DNA of 64,000 bases from Flavobacteriaceae bacterium LYZ1037 (GCA_003144015.1 QFWS01000002.1:372001-436000); one strand, 5' to 3'. Positions 43,657-54,215 are shown, counted from the first letter of the stretch. The notes: generated from the letters alone by a model not told the origin. Program-made: numbers and translations.

Positions 43657-44466
43657 ATGATTATTGATGTGCACACACACATAAACAATTACCACGAAGA
43701 TCGCGTAGTCTCTCTTAACGATTGTTTAAACCAGCTCACAGATACCATGTTAGAAAACAAGGTAGATTATTCTTTAGTCTTGTCCTCTTATAAAGTTAAC
43801 AAACATAGACCAAGTACAAAACAAGTGGTTGAAGCTATTAAAGGGAGAGATAATCTAGGCGTGGTTTCAGGTATTAGCTATCTTAATTATAATTATAGAG
43901 ACATTATTGAAATTAGCGAATATTTGGAGAAAGGCCTGATAAAAGGTTTAAAATTTTACCCTGGATATGAGCCTTTTTATCCAAACGATATAAGATTAAA
44001 AGTATGGTATGAAATGGCTATCGAATATGATGTGCCTGTCATGTTTCATTCAGGAGACACGTATGCTCCAACTGGGAAAGTGAAATATTCGCACCCACTT
44101 CATATAGACGATTTAGCAGTGGATTATCCCAATTTAAAAATTGTCATTTGTCACGTAGGGAATCCTTGGATTAAAGATTGTATGGAAGTCGTGTATAAAA
44201 ATAAAAACGTTTATGCCGACATTTCAGGATTGGTTCTGGGAGATTTTTCAGAAAAGTTTGAACGTTATATGAAAAAAGAAATTGAAGAAATGATTACTTA
44301 TGCTGGAGATCCAAACTACTTATTATATGGCACAGATTGGCCTATTTCTAATATGAAATCTTATTTAAAATTTATGGATCAATTAGAGCTCGCAGATGAA
44401 AAGAAGGAATTAATTCTTTGGAAAAATGCTGCAGAACTTTTTAAAATTGATGTTACCAAATTTTAA
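43657..44466 (+). CDS. Amidohydrolase-2 family metal-dependent hydrolase
   Basis: The 269-residue protein begins with IDVHTHINNYH (first metal His pair), then VMFHSGDTYAP, HVGNPW and the late LYGTDWP (Asp), as in the decarboxylase/lactonase group (PF04909). The specific substrate is unknown. It is close to the serine hydrolase gene, possibly the same transcript, and ends in a 4-nt overlap with the convergent gene. Confidence 0.85.
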   Translation: MIIDVHTHINNYHEDRVVSLNDCLNQLTDTMLENKVDYSLVLSSYKVNKHRPSTKQVVEAIKGRDNLGVVSGISYLNYNYRDIIEISEYLEKGLIKGLKFYPGYEPFYPNDIRLKVWYEMAIEYDVPVMFHSGDTYAPTGKVKYSHPLHIDDLAVDYPNLKIVICHVGNPWIKDCMEVVYKNKNVYADISGLVLGDFSEKFERYMKKEIEEMITYAGDPNYLLYGTDWPISNMKSYLKFMDQLELADEKKELILWKNAAELFKIDVTKF

Positions 44467-45953
44467 ACTCTAGAAGTAATAGATTTAAAGAACACAAAAC
44501 CAAAACCAAGAAACAACATCAGGTGAAAAGGGAAGAGTCCAAAATCGCCCCCTTGATTTCCGACTACAAAAGCTAAATACATTCCAAATCCAAAATAGAG
44601 GGTTAGTAAGCCTTCAAAATATACATATATAGATATGTTTTTATTGAGGTATTTGTTGTTTTTCCAGTGGTCGTTAAAAGCCCCAATATTAAATTTGGGT
44701 GTTCTTACAAAGTCGCTACGTTTTCCCATATGTCCTTCTATAACTGCCATAGAATTGTGTAATGAAAAACCCATTGCAATGGAGAAAAATGTAAAAAACA
44801 TAACGATATATTGTATAAAATCTTTAAGACTGCTTCCATATATTTTCTTATACATAAACCAGTAACAAACAAAGAAAATAAGGGAGCTGATTACAAAGAA
44901 ACTCATCACATAGAAATACGGTTTTAAATGCGCATATTCATTTTTAATATACAACATTGGAATACTTAATATGGCTACAATTAAAACGTTTAAAAACATG
45001 GTTGAGTTTAATAAATGTAAGAGTCCATGAACTTTTGTTTTAGCTGAAATATCTTTATTGGAAATTACTTTCCATGCCATTTTTTTGAAATTTTCGGCAC
45101 CACCTTTATTCCATCTAAACTGTTGCGATCTTGCTGCACTAATAACCATAGGGAGTTCGGCAGGTGTTTCTACATCTTCAAGATATTTAAATTCCCAATT
45201 TTTTAGTTGTGCTCTATAGCTTAAATCTAAGTCCTCTGTAAGTGTATCTCCTTCCCAATTCCCAGCATCAAGGATACAGGCTTTTCGCCATACGCCAGCT
45301 GTTCCATTAAAGTTAATAAAATGTCCTTTGCTATTCCTGCCTACTTGTTCTAAAGTAAAATGCGCATCAAGTGCAAAAGCTTGGATTCTTGTTAAAATGG
45401 AATACTCTCTGTTTAAATGACTCCAACGTGTTTGCACGACACCAATTTGTTCATTTTTAAAGTAAGGGATGGTTTTTTTTAACCAGTTTTTCTTAGGAAG
45501 GAAATCGGCATCAAAAATAGCTATAAATTCCCCTTTTGCAACTTTTAAACCTTCTTTGAGAGCTCCAGCTTTAAAACCAGTTCTATCTGTTCTGCAAATA
45601 TGAACAATATCCAGGCCTGTTTTTTTTAGTTTATCTATGAGTATTGTGGTTGTTTCTAAGCTTTCATCTGTAGAATCATCCAGAACTTGTATCTCCAATT
45701 TACTTTTTGGGTACTCAATTTTCGAGATATTTTCCAGCAAACGATCCATAACATACATTTCGTTATAAACCGGGAGTTGTATTGTAACTAAAGGAATTTC
45801 ATCTGGATTTGAAAAGTTATATTTAGCTTCTTTGGAGGTGTTTTTCTGAACAGATAAGTAGTTTGAAAGTAAGTTAAGTTGTGACAAAGCATAAAAAAAA
45901 ATAAACACAAGTGCTATCGAGTAAACAACTATAATACTATATATTAAAATCAT
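44463..45953 (-). CDS. Family 2 glycosyltransferase, cellulose-synthase-like
   Basis: The 496-residue protein has an N-terminal anchor, a GT-A domain with PLVTIQLPVYNE, LDDSTDES, FDADFLP, and the processive motif QQFRWNKGGAENF, and then about four C-terminal membrane helices. The QxxRW-like motif (QQFRW) marks it as a processive beta-glycosyltransferase like cellulose/mannan or glucosylceramide synthases. Polymer or lipid acceptor is unknown. It overlaps the next gene by 4 nt. Confidence 0.85.
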   Translation of the reverse strand: MILIYSIIVVYSIALVFIFFYALSQLNLLSNYLSVQKNTSKEAKYNFSNPDEIPLVTIQLPVYNEMYVMDRLLENISKIEYPKSKLEIQVLDDSTDESLETTTILIDKLKKTGLDIVHICRTDRTGFKAGALKEGLKVAKGEFIAIFDADFLPKKNWLKKTIPYFKNEQIGVVQTRWSHLNREYSILTRIQAFALDAHFTLEQVGRNSKGHFINFNGTAGVWRKACILDAGNWEGDTLTEDLDLSYRAQLKNWEFKYLEDVETPAELPMVISAARSQQFRWNKGGAENFKKMAWKVISNKDISAKTKVHGLLHLLNSTMFLNVLIVAILSIPMLYIKNEYAHLKPYFYVMSFFVISSLIFFVCYWFMYKKIYGSSLKDFIQYIVMFFTFFSIAMGFSLHNSMAVIEGHMGKRSDFVRTPKFNIGAFNDHWKNNKYLNKNISIYVYFEGLLTLYFGFGMYLAFVVGNQGGDFGLFPFHLMLFLGFGFVFFKSITSRV

Positions 45954-46642
45954 GATTTAAAACTGTATTTAAAAATCCATCCTAATATCTTAACACCTGC
46001 CATAATAGCGCCATTTATAGTACCTGATACTTTAGATACTCCTATTCGGTTTCTGTAATTGACAGGAATTTCAATATATGTCATTTTTTGTTTTAATACT
46101 TTTAATTGCATTTCTACTGTCCATCCATAAGTTTTGTCTTCCATATTAAGAGCCAGTAGCTTTTCATATTTAATTGCTCTAAAAGGGCCTAAATCTGTAA
46201 AGGTTGATTTAAAAAAGAGTTTCATTAAAAATGTAGCTAACCAATTTCCAAAAATTTGAGGTTTGGTCATAGAGCCACTTTCTCTAAGTCGTTTTACACG
46301 TGCACCAATTACAAAATCATTATCGTATTCTACAATGGGTTGAATAATTTTGGTTAATTCTTCTGGATAATCGCTGTAATCGCCATCAAGAAACACAATA
46401 ATATCTGGTTTTATTTCTTGCCTAGAAACATAATCCATCCCTTTTAAGCAGGCATAACCATAACCTTTATTGGTTTCTGTTAATACGGTTGCTCCAGCTT
46501 GTTTGGCATTTGCTTCTGTTTTGTCTGTGGAATTATTGCTAACAACAATAATTTCATCAACAACTTCTGGAATGTCATTTATAACATTTGCAATGGAATC
46601 GGCTTCGTTAAAAGCAGGAATAATAACTTTTATTAGGTTCAT
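45950..46642 (-). CDS. Family 2 glycosyltransferase, DPM1-like
   Basis: The 230-residue protein has VIIPAFNEADSIANVI, VVSNNSTDKTE, FLDGDYSDYPEEL (DxD) and the C-terminal VNYRNRIGVSKVSG, typical of polyprenyl-phosphate sugar synthases and related GT2 enzymes. It has no long membrane tail. With the overlapping cellulose-synthase-like gene it probably builds a surface glycan. Confidence 0.85.
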   Translation of the reverse strand: MNLIKVIIPAFNEADSIANVINDIPEVVDEIIVVSNNSTDKTEANAKQAGATVLTETNKGYGYACLKGMDYVSRQEIKPDIIVFLDGDYSDYPEELTKIIQPIVEYDNDFVIGARVKRLRESGSMTKPQIFGNWLATFLMKLFFKSTFTDLGPFRAIKYEKLLALNMEDKTYGWTVEMQLKVLKQKMTYIEIPVNYRNRIGVSKVSGTINGAIMAGVKILGWIFKYSFKS

Positions 46643-46684
46643 AGAGTGTTTAAAAGGCTTTGCAAAAATACAATTGTTTTATTG

Positions 46685-48265
46685 TTATTTCTGTTTTAAA
46701 AAATCCAATAAATCAACATCATTACCTAAAAGGATTTCAGTAGGATTGATTCTCCCGTCTTCTGGGCCATTTTCTAGTTTTAGAACCCCTCTAGGGCAAA
46801 CAGCTGCACAAATACCACAACCAACACAACTAGAACGAATAATGTTTTCACCTTTTTGCGCATAAGCTCTTACATCAATTCCCATTTCACAGTAGGTGGA
46901 GCAGTTTCCACAAGAAATACATTGTCCGCCATTGGTAGTAATTCTAAAACGTGACTTGAAACGTTGCACAATACCTAAGTATGCAGCTAAAGGGCAGCCA
47001 AACCTGCACCAAACACGATTTCCGAAAATAGGGTAAAAGCCTGTGCCAATAACACCAGCGAAAATAGCACCAATTAAAAAGCCATATATGTCTTGAATGG
47101 TTTGTGTTTTTATACCTAATACAGCTTCGGCACCTTGAAAATAGGTGTATAGTGTAAAACCTGTCATTACCAATGCAAAGACTAAAACACCATGAACGAT
47201 CCAACGTTCAAACTTCCAAGCAAATAATGATTTGTCTGAGAGTTGTCTGTAAGGGTCTCCTAATGTTTCAGCCAAACCTCCACAACCACAAACCCAAGAA
47301 CAATACCAGCGTTTCCCAAAGAAATAAACCATAACCGGTACAATAACGAGTGTGAGTACAATTCCCCAAACTAAAATAAATATGCCTAAACCACCACTAG
47401 CTATAAGTTGATCTAAATTCCAACTAAAAAAGAAATCGTAATCAAGTGGAAAGGCATTTTTAAAATCGTACCAAGGCTTTTCAAAACGCACTAATATTTC
47501 AGGAATTAAAAAGGCGAAAACTATTTGAAAAAACAATACAGAAGTGGTTCGTAGTATTTGATATTTATTATGACGATATTTAATATACATTCTCACTGCC
47601 ATCACAGTCATAACTGTACAGTATAGAAAGCCATATAAAAACCACTGGCTAGCCAAATTACCACTTAAACTTTCACTTATTGGATCTACAATGTATGTCC
47701 AATTGACAATGTAATCTGGCCTAAAATAAAGCAATATATAAAACCCAACTAAAAAGACAAAGGCAAACCAGCCAATCCAACCTCTGTTGGTGGCTGCATG
47801 AAGCCAAATTCCATTATTTTTTATACCTGGAGGACCTAAAGTAATGACATTTGGAATAATATAAAGTAATGCTCCAAGGATACCAAGCCCAAAGGTTAGC
47901 CACCAAAAAAGCCCTTTATGTTCTTTAATAATGCCTGTTCCTGATTTCTTGGCTATTTCGTATGAAAAACTATGAGGTTTGTCCCAAATCACTTTTCCCC
48001 ATTCACTATTTTGTTTGTGAGTTTCGTTTGCAATTTCTAATGCTGAGGTGATTTCTGAAGAAAATAAAAACGGATTAGAAAACTCCTTGCCAACAACATT
48101 TGTCTTTAAATCATTAATTAAATGTTCGCTTTTGATGCTTTTGTTGGAAATAATTTCATCTAGAACTTGAGGTGTTACTTCGTATTTTCCCAAAAAAATT
48201 AATGATGTAAATATGGTAAGACCAATTAAAAATAAACCGAGACCTAAATTTTGTATATTTTTCAT
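46685..48265 (-). CDS. NapH/NosR-like membrane 4Fe-4S protein
   Basis: The 526-residue protein has about eight membrane helices, with two membrane Cys motifs (WVCGCGG and RFGCPLA) and a C-terminal cytoplasmic domain with two 4Fe-4S sites, CISCGNCSTYC and CVGCGICAAVCP. This layout is shared by NapH, NosR and CcoG-type electron carriers. No nitrate, nitrous oxide or cytochrome oxidase genes stand beside it. Its partner is likely the flavoprotein gene 8 nt upstream. Confidence 0.78.
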   Translation of the reverse strand: MKNIQNLGLGLFLIGLTIFTSLIFLGKYEVTPQVLDEIISNKSIKSEHLINDLKTNVVGKEFSNPFLFSSEITSALEIANETHKQNSEWGKVIWDKPHSFSYEIAKKSGTGIIKEHKGLFWWLTFGLGILGALLYIIPNVITLGPPGIKNNGIWLHAATNRGWIGWFAFVFLVGFYILLYFRPDYIVNWTYIVDPISESLSGNLASQWFLYGFLYCTVMTVMAVRMYIKYRHNKYQILRTTSVLFFQIVFAFLIPEILVRFEKPWYDFKNAFPLDYDFFFSWNLDQLIASGGLGIFILVWGIVLTLVIVPVMVYFFGKRWYCSWVCGCGGLAETLGDPYRQLSDKSLFAWKFERWIVHGVLVFALVMTGFTLYTYFQGAEAVLGIKTQTIQDIYGFLIGAIFAGVIGTGFYPIFGNRVWCRFGCPLAAYLGIVQRFKSRFRITTNGGQCISCGNCSTYCEMGIDVRAYAQKGENIIRSSCVGCGICAAVCPRGVLKLENGPEDGRINPTEILLGNDVDLLDFLKQK

Positions 48266-48272
48266 TTGACTA

Positions 48273-49616
48273 TTATGACGTTTGGAAAATGCGCTTCCAA
48301 CTTTTCTTTCTTAATTGGATGTTTGTATTGTTTTCTAGGTTGAATTTTGCTACAATCTCTTTTTCATGAAGTTTGTAAAATTCAGGATCAAAATTAGCAT
48401 CTGCCAAGTGTTCTAAGACATAAGTGACAGTTTGTTTTTCGTTGAGCATTTTATCAAAAAATTCATGACGCATGCGTATTCCGAAATTATTGATCCCAAT
48501 TAACTCTTTGGTGTTTTTATCGTAATTCAAATGGATGCATTTTTTACCACTTTTATGTTCCCAATAAAAACGTGCTTCATTTTCTTTGGGTTGGGCCCAA
48601 ACCCATCCATAGGTTTGATATTCGATATCAAAAAACTTTGCCGAATTAAACCAGTGACCTGGATTATATGCCATTTTATTACCACAAATAGTTTGAGCAA
48701 CAGTTTCTCCCATCATGCGTCCTGTGTACCAGACAGCTTCAATAGGATTCCGGTTTCCAATGGCCTCATGTTGTTCGGCGCAATCGCCAATGGCATAAAT
48801 ATCAGGAATATTAGTCTCTAAAAAACGATTGACTTTAATACCTCTACCAGTTTCGATAGTCGAAGTTTTTGTAATATCGATATTTGGTGATACACCTGCA
48901 GTTAAGCCAACAAGATTACAAGGAATTTCTTCTCCAGTTTCTTCAATAATTATAGATTTAGCCTGTCCGTTTTCATCAGAAATAATTTCTTTTAAATTGG
49001 AAGATAAACGCAAATCAATACCATTTCTTAATATTTCTTTGTTTATCATGTCGCTTTCTTCTTTGGGTAAAACGCCATCCCAGAAACTAGTTTCGCGTAC
49101 TAAAAACGTTACTGGAATATGTCGAGAATGAAGCATTTCTGCTAATTCAATGCCTATTAAACCACCACCAACAATAACAGCATGTTTACAAACTTGATTG
49201 TTTGGAGCGTACACCTCAAGATTTTCTAGATCTTGTTTGCTGTATAATCCTTGAACGCCTTTTAAGTCTTGCCCAGGCCATCCAAATTTGTTAGGCTTGC
49301 TTCCTGTAGCAATAATAAGTTTGTCGTAAGAAAGAGAGTCGTCTTCAGCAAAAAGAAGTAACTTATTCTCAGAGTCTATTTTTTTAACAAAACCTTTTTT
49401 TAGTTCAATACGATTTTTTTTCCAAAACCAATTTTCATAAGGTTGCGTATGCTTAAATTTCATATGTCCCATGTACACATACATTAATGCTGTACGAGAA
49501 AAGAAATAGTCAGATTCTGCAGAAACGATGGTAATTTTTTTATCGGAAAGTTTTCTAATATGTCTGGCAGCAGTCACACCAGAAATTCCGTTTCCAATTA
49601 TTACAATATGCTCCAT
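48273..49616 (-). CDS. NAD(P)H/FAD-dependent oxidoreductase (rubredoxin-reductase/NirB-like)
   Basis: The 447-residue protein has the FAD start IVIIGNGISGVTAARHI, TGSKPNKF, a second dinucleotide motif VIVGGGLIGIELAEML, and IYAIGDCAEQ at the FAD closing motif. The C-terminal ~110 residues differ from standard rubredoxin reductases. It lies 8 nt before the membrane Fe-S gene, so it probably feeds or takes electrons from it. Confidence 0.85.
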   Translation of the reverse strand: MEHIVIIGNGISGVTAARHIRKLSDKKITIVSAESDYFFSRTALMYVYMGHMKFKHTQPYENWFWKKNRIELKKGFVKKIDSENKLLLFAEDDSLSYDKLIIATGSKPNKFGWPGQDLKGVQGLYSKQDLENLEVYAPNNQVCKHAVIVGGGLIGIELAEMLHSRHIPVTFLVRETSFWDGVLPKEESDMINKEILRNGIDLRLSSNLKEIISDENGQAKSIIIEETGEEIPCNLVGLTAGVSPNIDITKTSTIETGRGIKVNRFLETNIPDIYAIGDCAEQHEAIGNRNPIEAVWYTGRMMGETVAQTICGNKMAYNPGHWFNSAKFFDIEYQTYGWVWAQPKENEARFYWEHKSGKKCIHLNYDKNTKELIGINNFGIRMRHEFFDKMLNEKQTVTYVLEHLADANFDPEFYKLHEKEIVAKFNLENNTNIQLRKKSWKRIFQTS

Positions 49617-49710
49617 GAATTTGGTTTAATTGTTTGTTTTGTCGAAAGGTATGTTAAAACCTTAACCGAATAATTTCAGTTTGTTTAAATTTAGAAATTA
49701 ATTAACACTT

Positions 49711-50715
49711 ATGAGGATAGTTTTTGGGCTTTGTTTGATATTTGTTTTGAACTCTTGTAGTTTAATCACTAATAAATCTTCAAAAATAAATGGAGTAAGT
49801 TTAGTCGCTTCAAAAGATTCCATATCAGAAACACATATAAAACCTATTTTAAATATAAATGCCAATTTTGCTGCAGTGATGCCATTTGGATTCATTAAGA
49901 ATTTAAAACATCCGGAAATTGTGTTTAATTCTCATGGACAATGGTTTGGTGAAACAGAAAGAGGAACAAAACAAAATATTCAAGCTTTAAGAGCAACTGG
50001 CATTAAAACAATGATGAAACCTCAAATTTGGGTCTGGAATGGTGAATATACTGGTTTAATTGAAATGGATTCTGAAGAGAATTGGAAGATGTTAGAAACG
50101 ACTTACTCCAAATTTATTTTAAAATTTGCTCAGGTTGCCCAGGAGACACATACTGAAATTTTATGTATAGGTACAGAACTGGAGTTGTTTGTTGAAAATA
50201 GACCAGAATTTTGGATAGACTTAATTATTGAAATTAGAAAGGTATATAAAGGAAAATTGACCTATGCTGCTAATTGGGATGAATTTAAACGAACACCTTT
50301 CTGGAATCAAATAGATTATATTGGTGTAGACGCTTATTTCCCTGTAAGTGATTCTAAAACGCCTACCATTGAAGAGTGCTTAGAGGGTTGGTTAGTACAT
50401 AAAGCAACTTTAAAAGAGGTTTCAGATAAATTTAATAAGCCTGTATTATTTACTGAATATGGTTACAGAAACGTCGATTTTTCTGGAAAAGAACCTTGGG
50501 TCAGTGATAGAAATATGGAATCAATAAATTTTGAAGCACAAAATAATACCACGCAAGCTTTGTTAGAAACCTTTTGGGAAGAAGATTGGTTTGCAGGTGG
50601 TTTTATTTGGAAATGGTTTCATAATCATGAAAAAAGTGGAGGAGAAGATAACAATCAGTTTACACCTCAAAACAAACCAGTAGAATCTATTATTAAAGCC
50701 CATTACGGACTTTAA
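49711..50715 (+). CDS. GH113-like TIM-barrel lipoprotein
   Basis: The 334-residue protein has a lipoprotein signal (IFVLNSC, Cys 16). The rest resembles the GH113/GTA TIM-barrel group: WVWNGEYTGLIEM, LCIGTELELF (Glu, possible acid/base), YAANWDEF, YIGVDAYFPVS, LFTEYGYR (second Glu) and GGFIWKWF. Enzymes of this type act on mannan or related glycans. It sits at the cell envelope and converges with pyruvate carboxylase. Confidence 0.78.
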   Translation: MRIVFGLCLIFVLNSCSLITNKSSKINGVSLVASKDSISETHIKPILNINANFAAVMPFGFIKNLKHPEIVFNSHGQWFGETERGTKQNIQALRATGIKTMMKPQIWVWNGEYTGLIEMDSEENWKMLETTYSKFILKFAQVAQETHTEILCIGTELELFVENRPEFWIDLIIEIRKVYKGKLTYAANWDEFKRTPFWNQIDYIGVDAYFPVSDSKTPTIEECLEGWLVHKATLKEVSDKFNKPVLFTEYGYRNVDFSGKEPWVSDRNMESINFEAQNNTTQALLETFWEEDWFAGGFIWKWFHNHEKSGGEDNNQFTPQNKPVESIIKAHYGL

Positions 50716-50737
50716 TAATAGATTTTTTATGATTCAT

Positions 50738-53700
50738 CTAATCTAATATAATCACTAAATCTTCAGAATTCACCATAACTCCTGGCTTTAAAGCCAATTG
50801 TTTTACAGTAGTTTCTTCAGTTGCAGTAATGGTTGTTTCCATTTTCATGGCTTCGATAATAAATAATGGTTGGTTTTTAGTCACTTTGTCACCTTTCTTA
50901 ACCAAAATAGTAGAAAGTAACCCTTGTAAAGGCGCTCCAATTTCTTTCGAATTGGCTTTATCGGCTTTTACATGTTCTACTTTATCAATTTTAATTGTTG
51001 CATCCTTTATTTGTACAGATCGACCTTGACCATTAACTTTGAAATAGACAGTAACCATACCATCTTCGTTTGATTTTCCAACCGAATCCAAAGTAATTAG
51101 AAGTGTTTTTCCTTTGTCTAATTCAACAATAATTTCTTCCCCAATGTCCATTCCATAAAAGAAATTCTTAGTTGGTAGATTCATTAGATTGTCATATTTT
51201 AAATGCTTATTATATGAATCTGTAAATACTTTAGGGTAGAGTTTGTAAGATAAAAAGTCAGTGATAGTAATAGGTCTGCTTAAATCTTTTTCAAATATTT
51301 TTTTAAAATCTTTATATTCTGACTCAAAATCAATAGGTTCTAAATGTGCATTTGGTCTATCTGTATAAGGTTTTTCATCTTTTAAAATTAATTTCTGAAG
51401 ATCTTTAGGGAAGCCTCCGACGGGTTGGCCTAAATCTCCTTTAAAGAAACTCACAACAGATTGTGGGAACGAAATAGTATCACCTCTTTCAAGGACGTCT
51501 TGAACGGTTAGGTTATTGCTCACTAAATATTGAGCCATATCTCCAACCACCTTTGAGCTTGGTGTTACTTTGACTATGTCGCCAAAAAGAAGATTCACAT
51601 CACCATACATTTTAGTGATTTCATGAAACCTATCTTCAAGACCTAATGCTTGGGCTTGAGGTTTTAAATTGGAATATTGTCCTCCTGGAATTTCATGTTT
51701 AAAAACTTCGCCTGAACCAGCTTTTAAGCCAGACTCAAACGGGTAATAATAATCTCTTACAGTTTCCCAGTAATTAGAATATTCGTTTAAGGAATCAATG
51801 TTTAATTGACTTTCTCTATCATTAAATTTCAACATTTCTACAACCGAATTAAAATTTGGTTGAGATGTTAAACCAGATAAGCCTCCTAAAGCCACATCTA
51901 CCACATCAACACCAGCTTCAATGGCTTTTAAATAGGTTGCAGACTGAATGGAAGACGTATCATGTGTATGTAAATGAACCGGGATATTGATTTCTTGTTT
52001 TAAAGCCGAAATCAATTCGAAAGCAGCATATGGTTTTAGCAAACCTGCCATATCTTTAATTGCTAAAATATGTGCTCCAGCATTTTCAATATCTTTTGCA
52101 AGTGTGGTGTAATATTTTAGATTGTATTTGGTGTTTTTTGGATTTAGAATATCTCCTGTATAACAAATAGAACCTTCTGCTAAACCTTGTGTTCTGTTTC
52201 TAACATGTTCAATACAAGGAGCAATAGATTTCATCCAGTTTAGAGAATCAAAAATTCTAAAAATGTCCACACCATTTTCCCAAGATTGTTCTACAAATTT
52301 TTCAATTAAATTATCAGGATAAGCTGTGTAACCAACACCGTTGGATCCTCTAATTAACATTTGGAGCAATACATTGGGCATGGCTTTACGTAATAATTGT
52401 AGGCGTTCCCATGGGTTTTCTTGTAAAAAACGAAAACACACATCGAAAGTTGCTCCACCCCAAACTTCCATACTAAAAATGTCAGGATTGTTTTTAGCAT
52501 AACCTTCTGCCACTTTAAGCATATCAAATGTTCGCATTCTAGTTGCTAATAGACTTTGATGCGCATCACGCATGGTTGTATCTGTAAAATGAATCTTCTT
52601 CTCATTTTTTAACCATTGAGAAAATTTATCTGGTCCTAATTTTGTCAATAAATCTTTTGTGCCTTCAGGAAAAGCTGCTTGAGCATCAAACTTAGGAACG
52701 GTTGGTTTTACAAACGTTTTAGAAGTATCTATTTTTTTAACATCAGGATTCCCATTAACAATCACATCTCCTAAATAAGTGACTAATTTAGTCGCTCTGT
52801 TTCTTGGCGCCTTAAAAACAAATAAATCAGGATTTTGTTTTATAAAGTTTACCGTTACATCTCCTTTTCTAAAAGTTTCATGTTTTAATATGTTGTCTAA
52901 AAAGAGCATGTTTGTTTTAACGCCTCTAATTCTAAATTCTGCTAAAGCACGACGTACTTTTCTACATGCGCCATCTAAAGTTCTACTGTTTGCAGTTACT
53001 TTTACAAGCATGGAATCGAAAAAAGGAGAGACAATAGCACCTTGGTACACCGACCCTGCATCTAGACGAATTCCAAAACCAGAAGCACTTCTATAGGTTG
53101 TAATTTCTCCATAGTCTGGTTTGAATTCGTTCTGTGGATCTTCGGTTGTAATTCGACATTGTAAAGCATACCCAGTAACTTTAATGGCTTCCTGATTAGG
53201 TATTTTTATTTGTTGATCGGAAAGCTTGTAACCACCAGCAATAAATAATTGTGTTTTTACCAAATCGATATTCGTTACCACCTCAGTTACTGTATGTTCT
53301 ACTTGAATTCTAGGATTTACTTCTATAAAATAGATGGAATCATCGTCGTCTACTAAAAACTCAACGGTTCCAATATTATTATAATCAACAGCTTTACAAA
53401 TTTTAATGGCATATTGGTAAAGTGCCACTTTTGTTTCTTGTTTTAAATCGTAAGAAGGAGCAAACTCAATTACTTTTTGGTAGCGACGTTGTACAGAACA
53501 ATCCCTTTCGAATAAATGAACAGTATTTCCAAAATTATCAGCAACTATTTGAATTTCTATATGTTTAGGGTTTTCAACAAATTTTTCTAAAAAAACAGTG
53601 TCATCGCCAAAAGCATTTAAGGCTTCACGCTTGCTTTCGTTAAATGCGCCTTTTAATTCTTCAGGTTTTCTAATTACTCGCATACCACGACCACCACCAC

Positions 53701-54190
53701 CAGAAGCAGCTTTTAGCATGATTGGATACCCAATAATTTCGGCTTCACTTAAAGCAATATTAATGTCTGTTAAGGATCTTTTGTTACTACGTATTATGGG
53801 AATATTATTAGCTACAGCCACTTCCTTAGCAGTAATTTTATCACCAAGAGACTTTAAAACAGATACTTTTGGACCGACAAATATGATGCCGTTTTCTTCA
53901 CATTTTTTTGCGAACTGGGCATTTTCTGAAAGAAAACCATAGCCAGGATGAATGGCATTTGCTCCACATTTTAAGGCCACTTTAATTATTTCGTCTATGT
54001 CTAAATAGGGCTTTAATGGATCGTTATCTTCACCAATTTGATAAGACTCGTCGGCTTTATACCTGTGTAAAGAATACCTATCTTCAAAGGTGTAAACACC
54101 AACTGTTTTGACATTAATTTCTGTACAGGCTCTAAAAATCCTAATGGCTATTTCTCCTCTGTTGGCTACAAGTACTTTTCCGATTTTCAT
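50738..54190 (-). CDS. pyc: Pyruvate carboxylase
   Basis: The 1150-residue enzyme makes oxaloacetate from pyruvate and bicarbonate. Order: biotin carboxylase (about 1-450: KVLVANRGEIAIRIFRACTE, GGGGRGMRVI, EVNPRIQVEHTVTE), carboxyltransferase (about 530-1000: FTDTTMRDAHQSLLATR, metal and pyruvate site), and biotin carrier (about 1080-1150) with EAMKMETT, biotin on Lys 1116. Length is normal for single-chain enzymes. It is transcribed alone from the minus strand; a palindrome at 54216-54231 sits at its start. Confidence 0.97.
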   Translation of the reverse strand: MKIGKVLVANRGEIAIRIFRACTEINVKTVGVYTFEDRYSLHRYKADESYQIGEDNDPLKPYLDIDEIIKVALKCGANAIHPGYGFLSENAQFAKKCEENGIIFVGPKVSVLKSLGDKITAKEVAVANNIPIIRSNKRSLTDINIALSEAEIIGYPIMLKAASGGGGRGMRVIRKPEELKGAFNESKREALNAFGDDTVFLEKFVENPKHIEIQIVADNFGNTVHLFERDCSVQRRYQKVIEFAPSYDLKQETKVALYQYAIKICKAVDYNNIGTVEFLVDDDDSIYFIEVNPRIQVEHTVTEVVTNIDLVKTQLFIAGGYKLSDQQIKIPNQEAIKVTGYALQCRITTEDPQNEFKPDYGEITTYRSASGFGIRLDAGSVYQGAIVSPFFDSMLVKVTANSRTLDGACRKVRRALAEFRIRGVKTNMLFLDNILKHETFRKGDVTVNFIKQNPDLFVFKAPRNRATKLVTYLGDVIVNGNPDVKKIDTSKTFVKPTVPKFDAQAAFPEGTKDLLTKLGPDKFSQWLKNEKKIHFTDTTMRDAHQSLLATRMRTFDMLKVAEGYAKNNPDIFSMEVWGGATFDVCFRFLQENPWERLQLLRKAMPNVLLQMLIRGSNGVGYTAYPDNLIEKFVEQSWENGVDIFRIFDSLNWMKSIAPCIEHVRNRTQGLAEGSICYTGDILNPKNTKYNLKYYTTLAKDIENAGAHILAIKDMAGLLKPYAAFELISALKQEINIPVHLHTHDTSSIQSATYLKAIEAGVDVVDVALGGLSGLTSQPNFNSVVEMLKFNDRESQLNIDSLNEYSNYWETVRDYYYPFESGLKAGSGEVFKHEIPGGQYSNLKPQAQALGLEDRFHEITKMYGDVNLLFGDIVKVTPSSKVVGDMAQYLVSNNLTVQDVLERGDTISFPQSVVSFFKGDLGQPVGGFPKDLQKLILKDEKPYTDRPNAHLEPIDFESEYKDFKKIFEKDLSRPITITDFLSYKLYPKVFTDSYNKHLKYDNLMNLPTKNFFYGMDIGEEIIVELDKGKTLLITLDSVGKSNEDGMVTVYFKVNGQGRSVQIKDATIKIDKVEHVKADKANSKEIGAPLQGLLSTILVKKGDKVTKNQPLFIIEAMKMETTITATEETTVKQLALKPGVMVNSEDLVIILD

Positions 54191-54215
54191 ATTTAGTTGT
54201 GTGTTTATTGAAAAT

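Noticed and set aside
46470-46865. A 131-codon plus-strand frame over the DPM1-like and Fe-S genes
   Set aside because: It crosses two real minus-strand genes and their intergenic gap; composition is that of an antisense shadow.
53598-53942. A 114-codon plus-strand frame within pyruvate carboxylase
   Set aside because: Antisense to the strongly conserved biotin carboxylase domain; no independent support.
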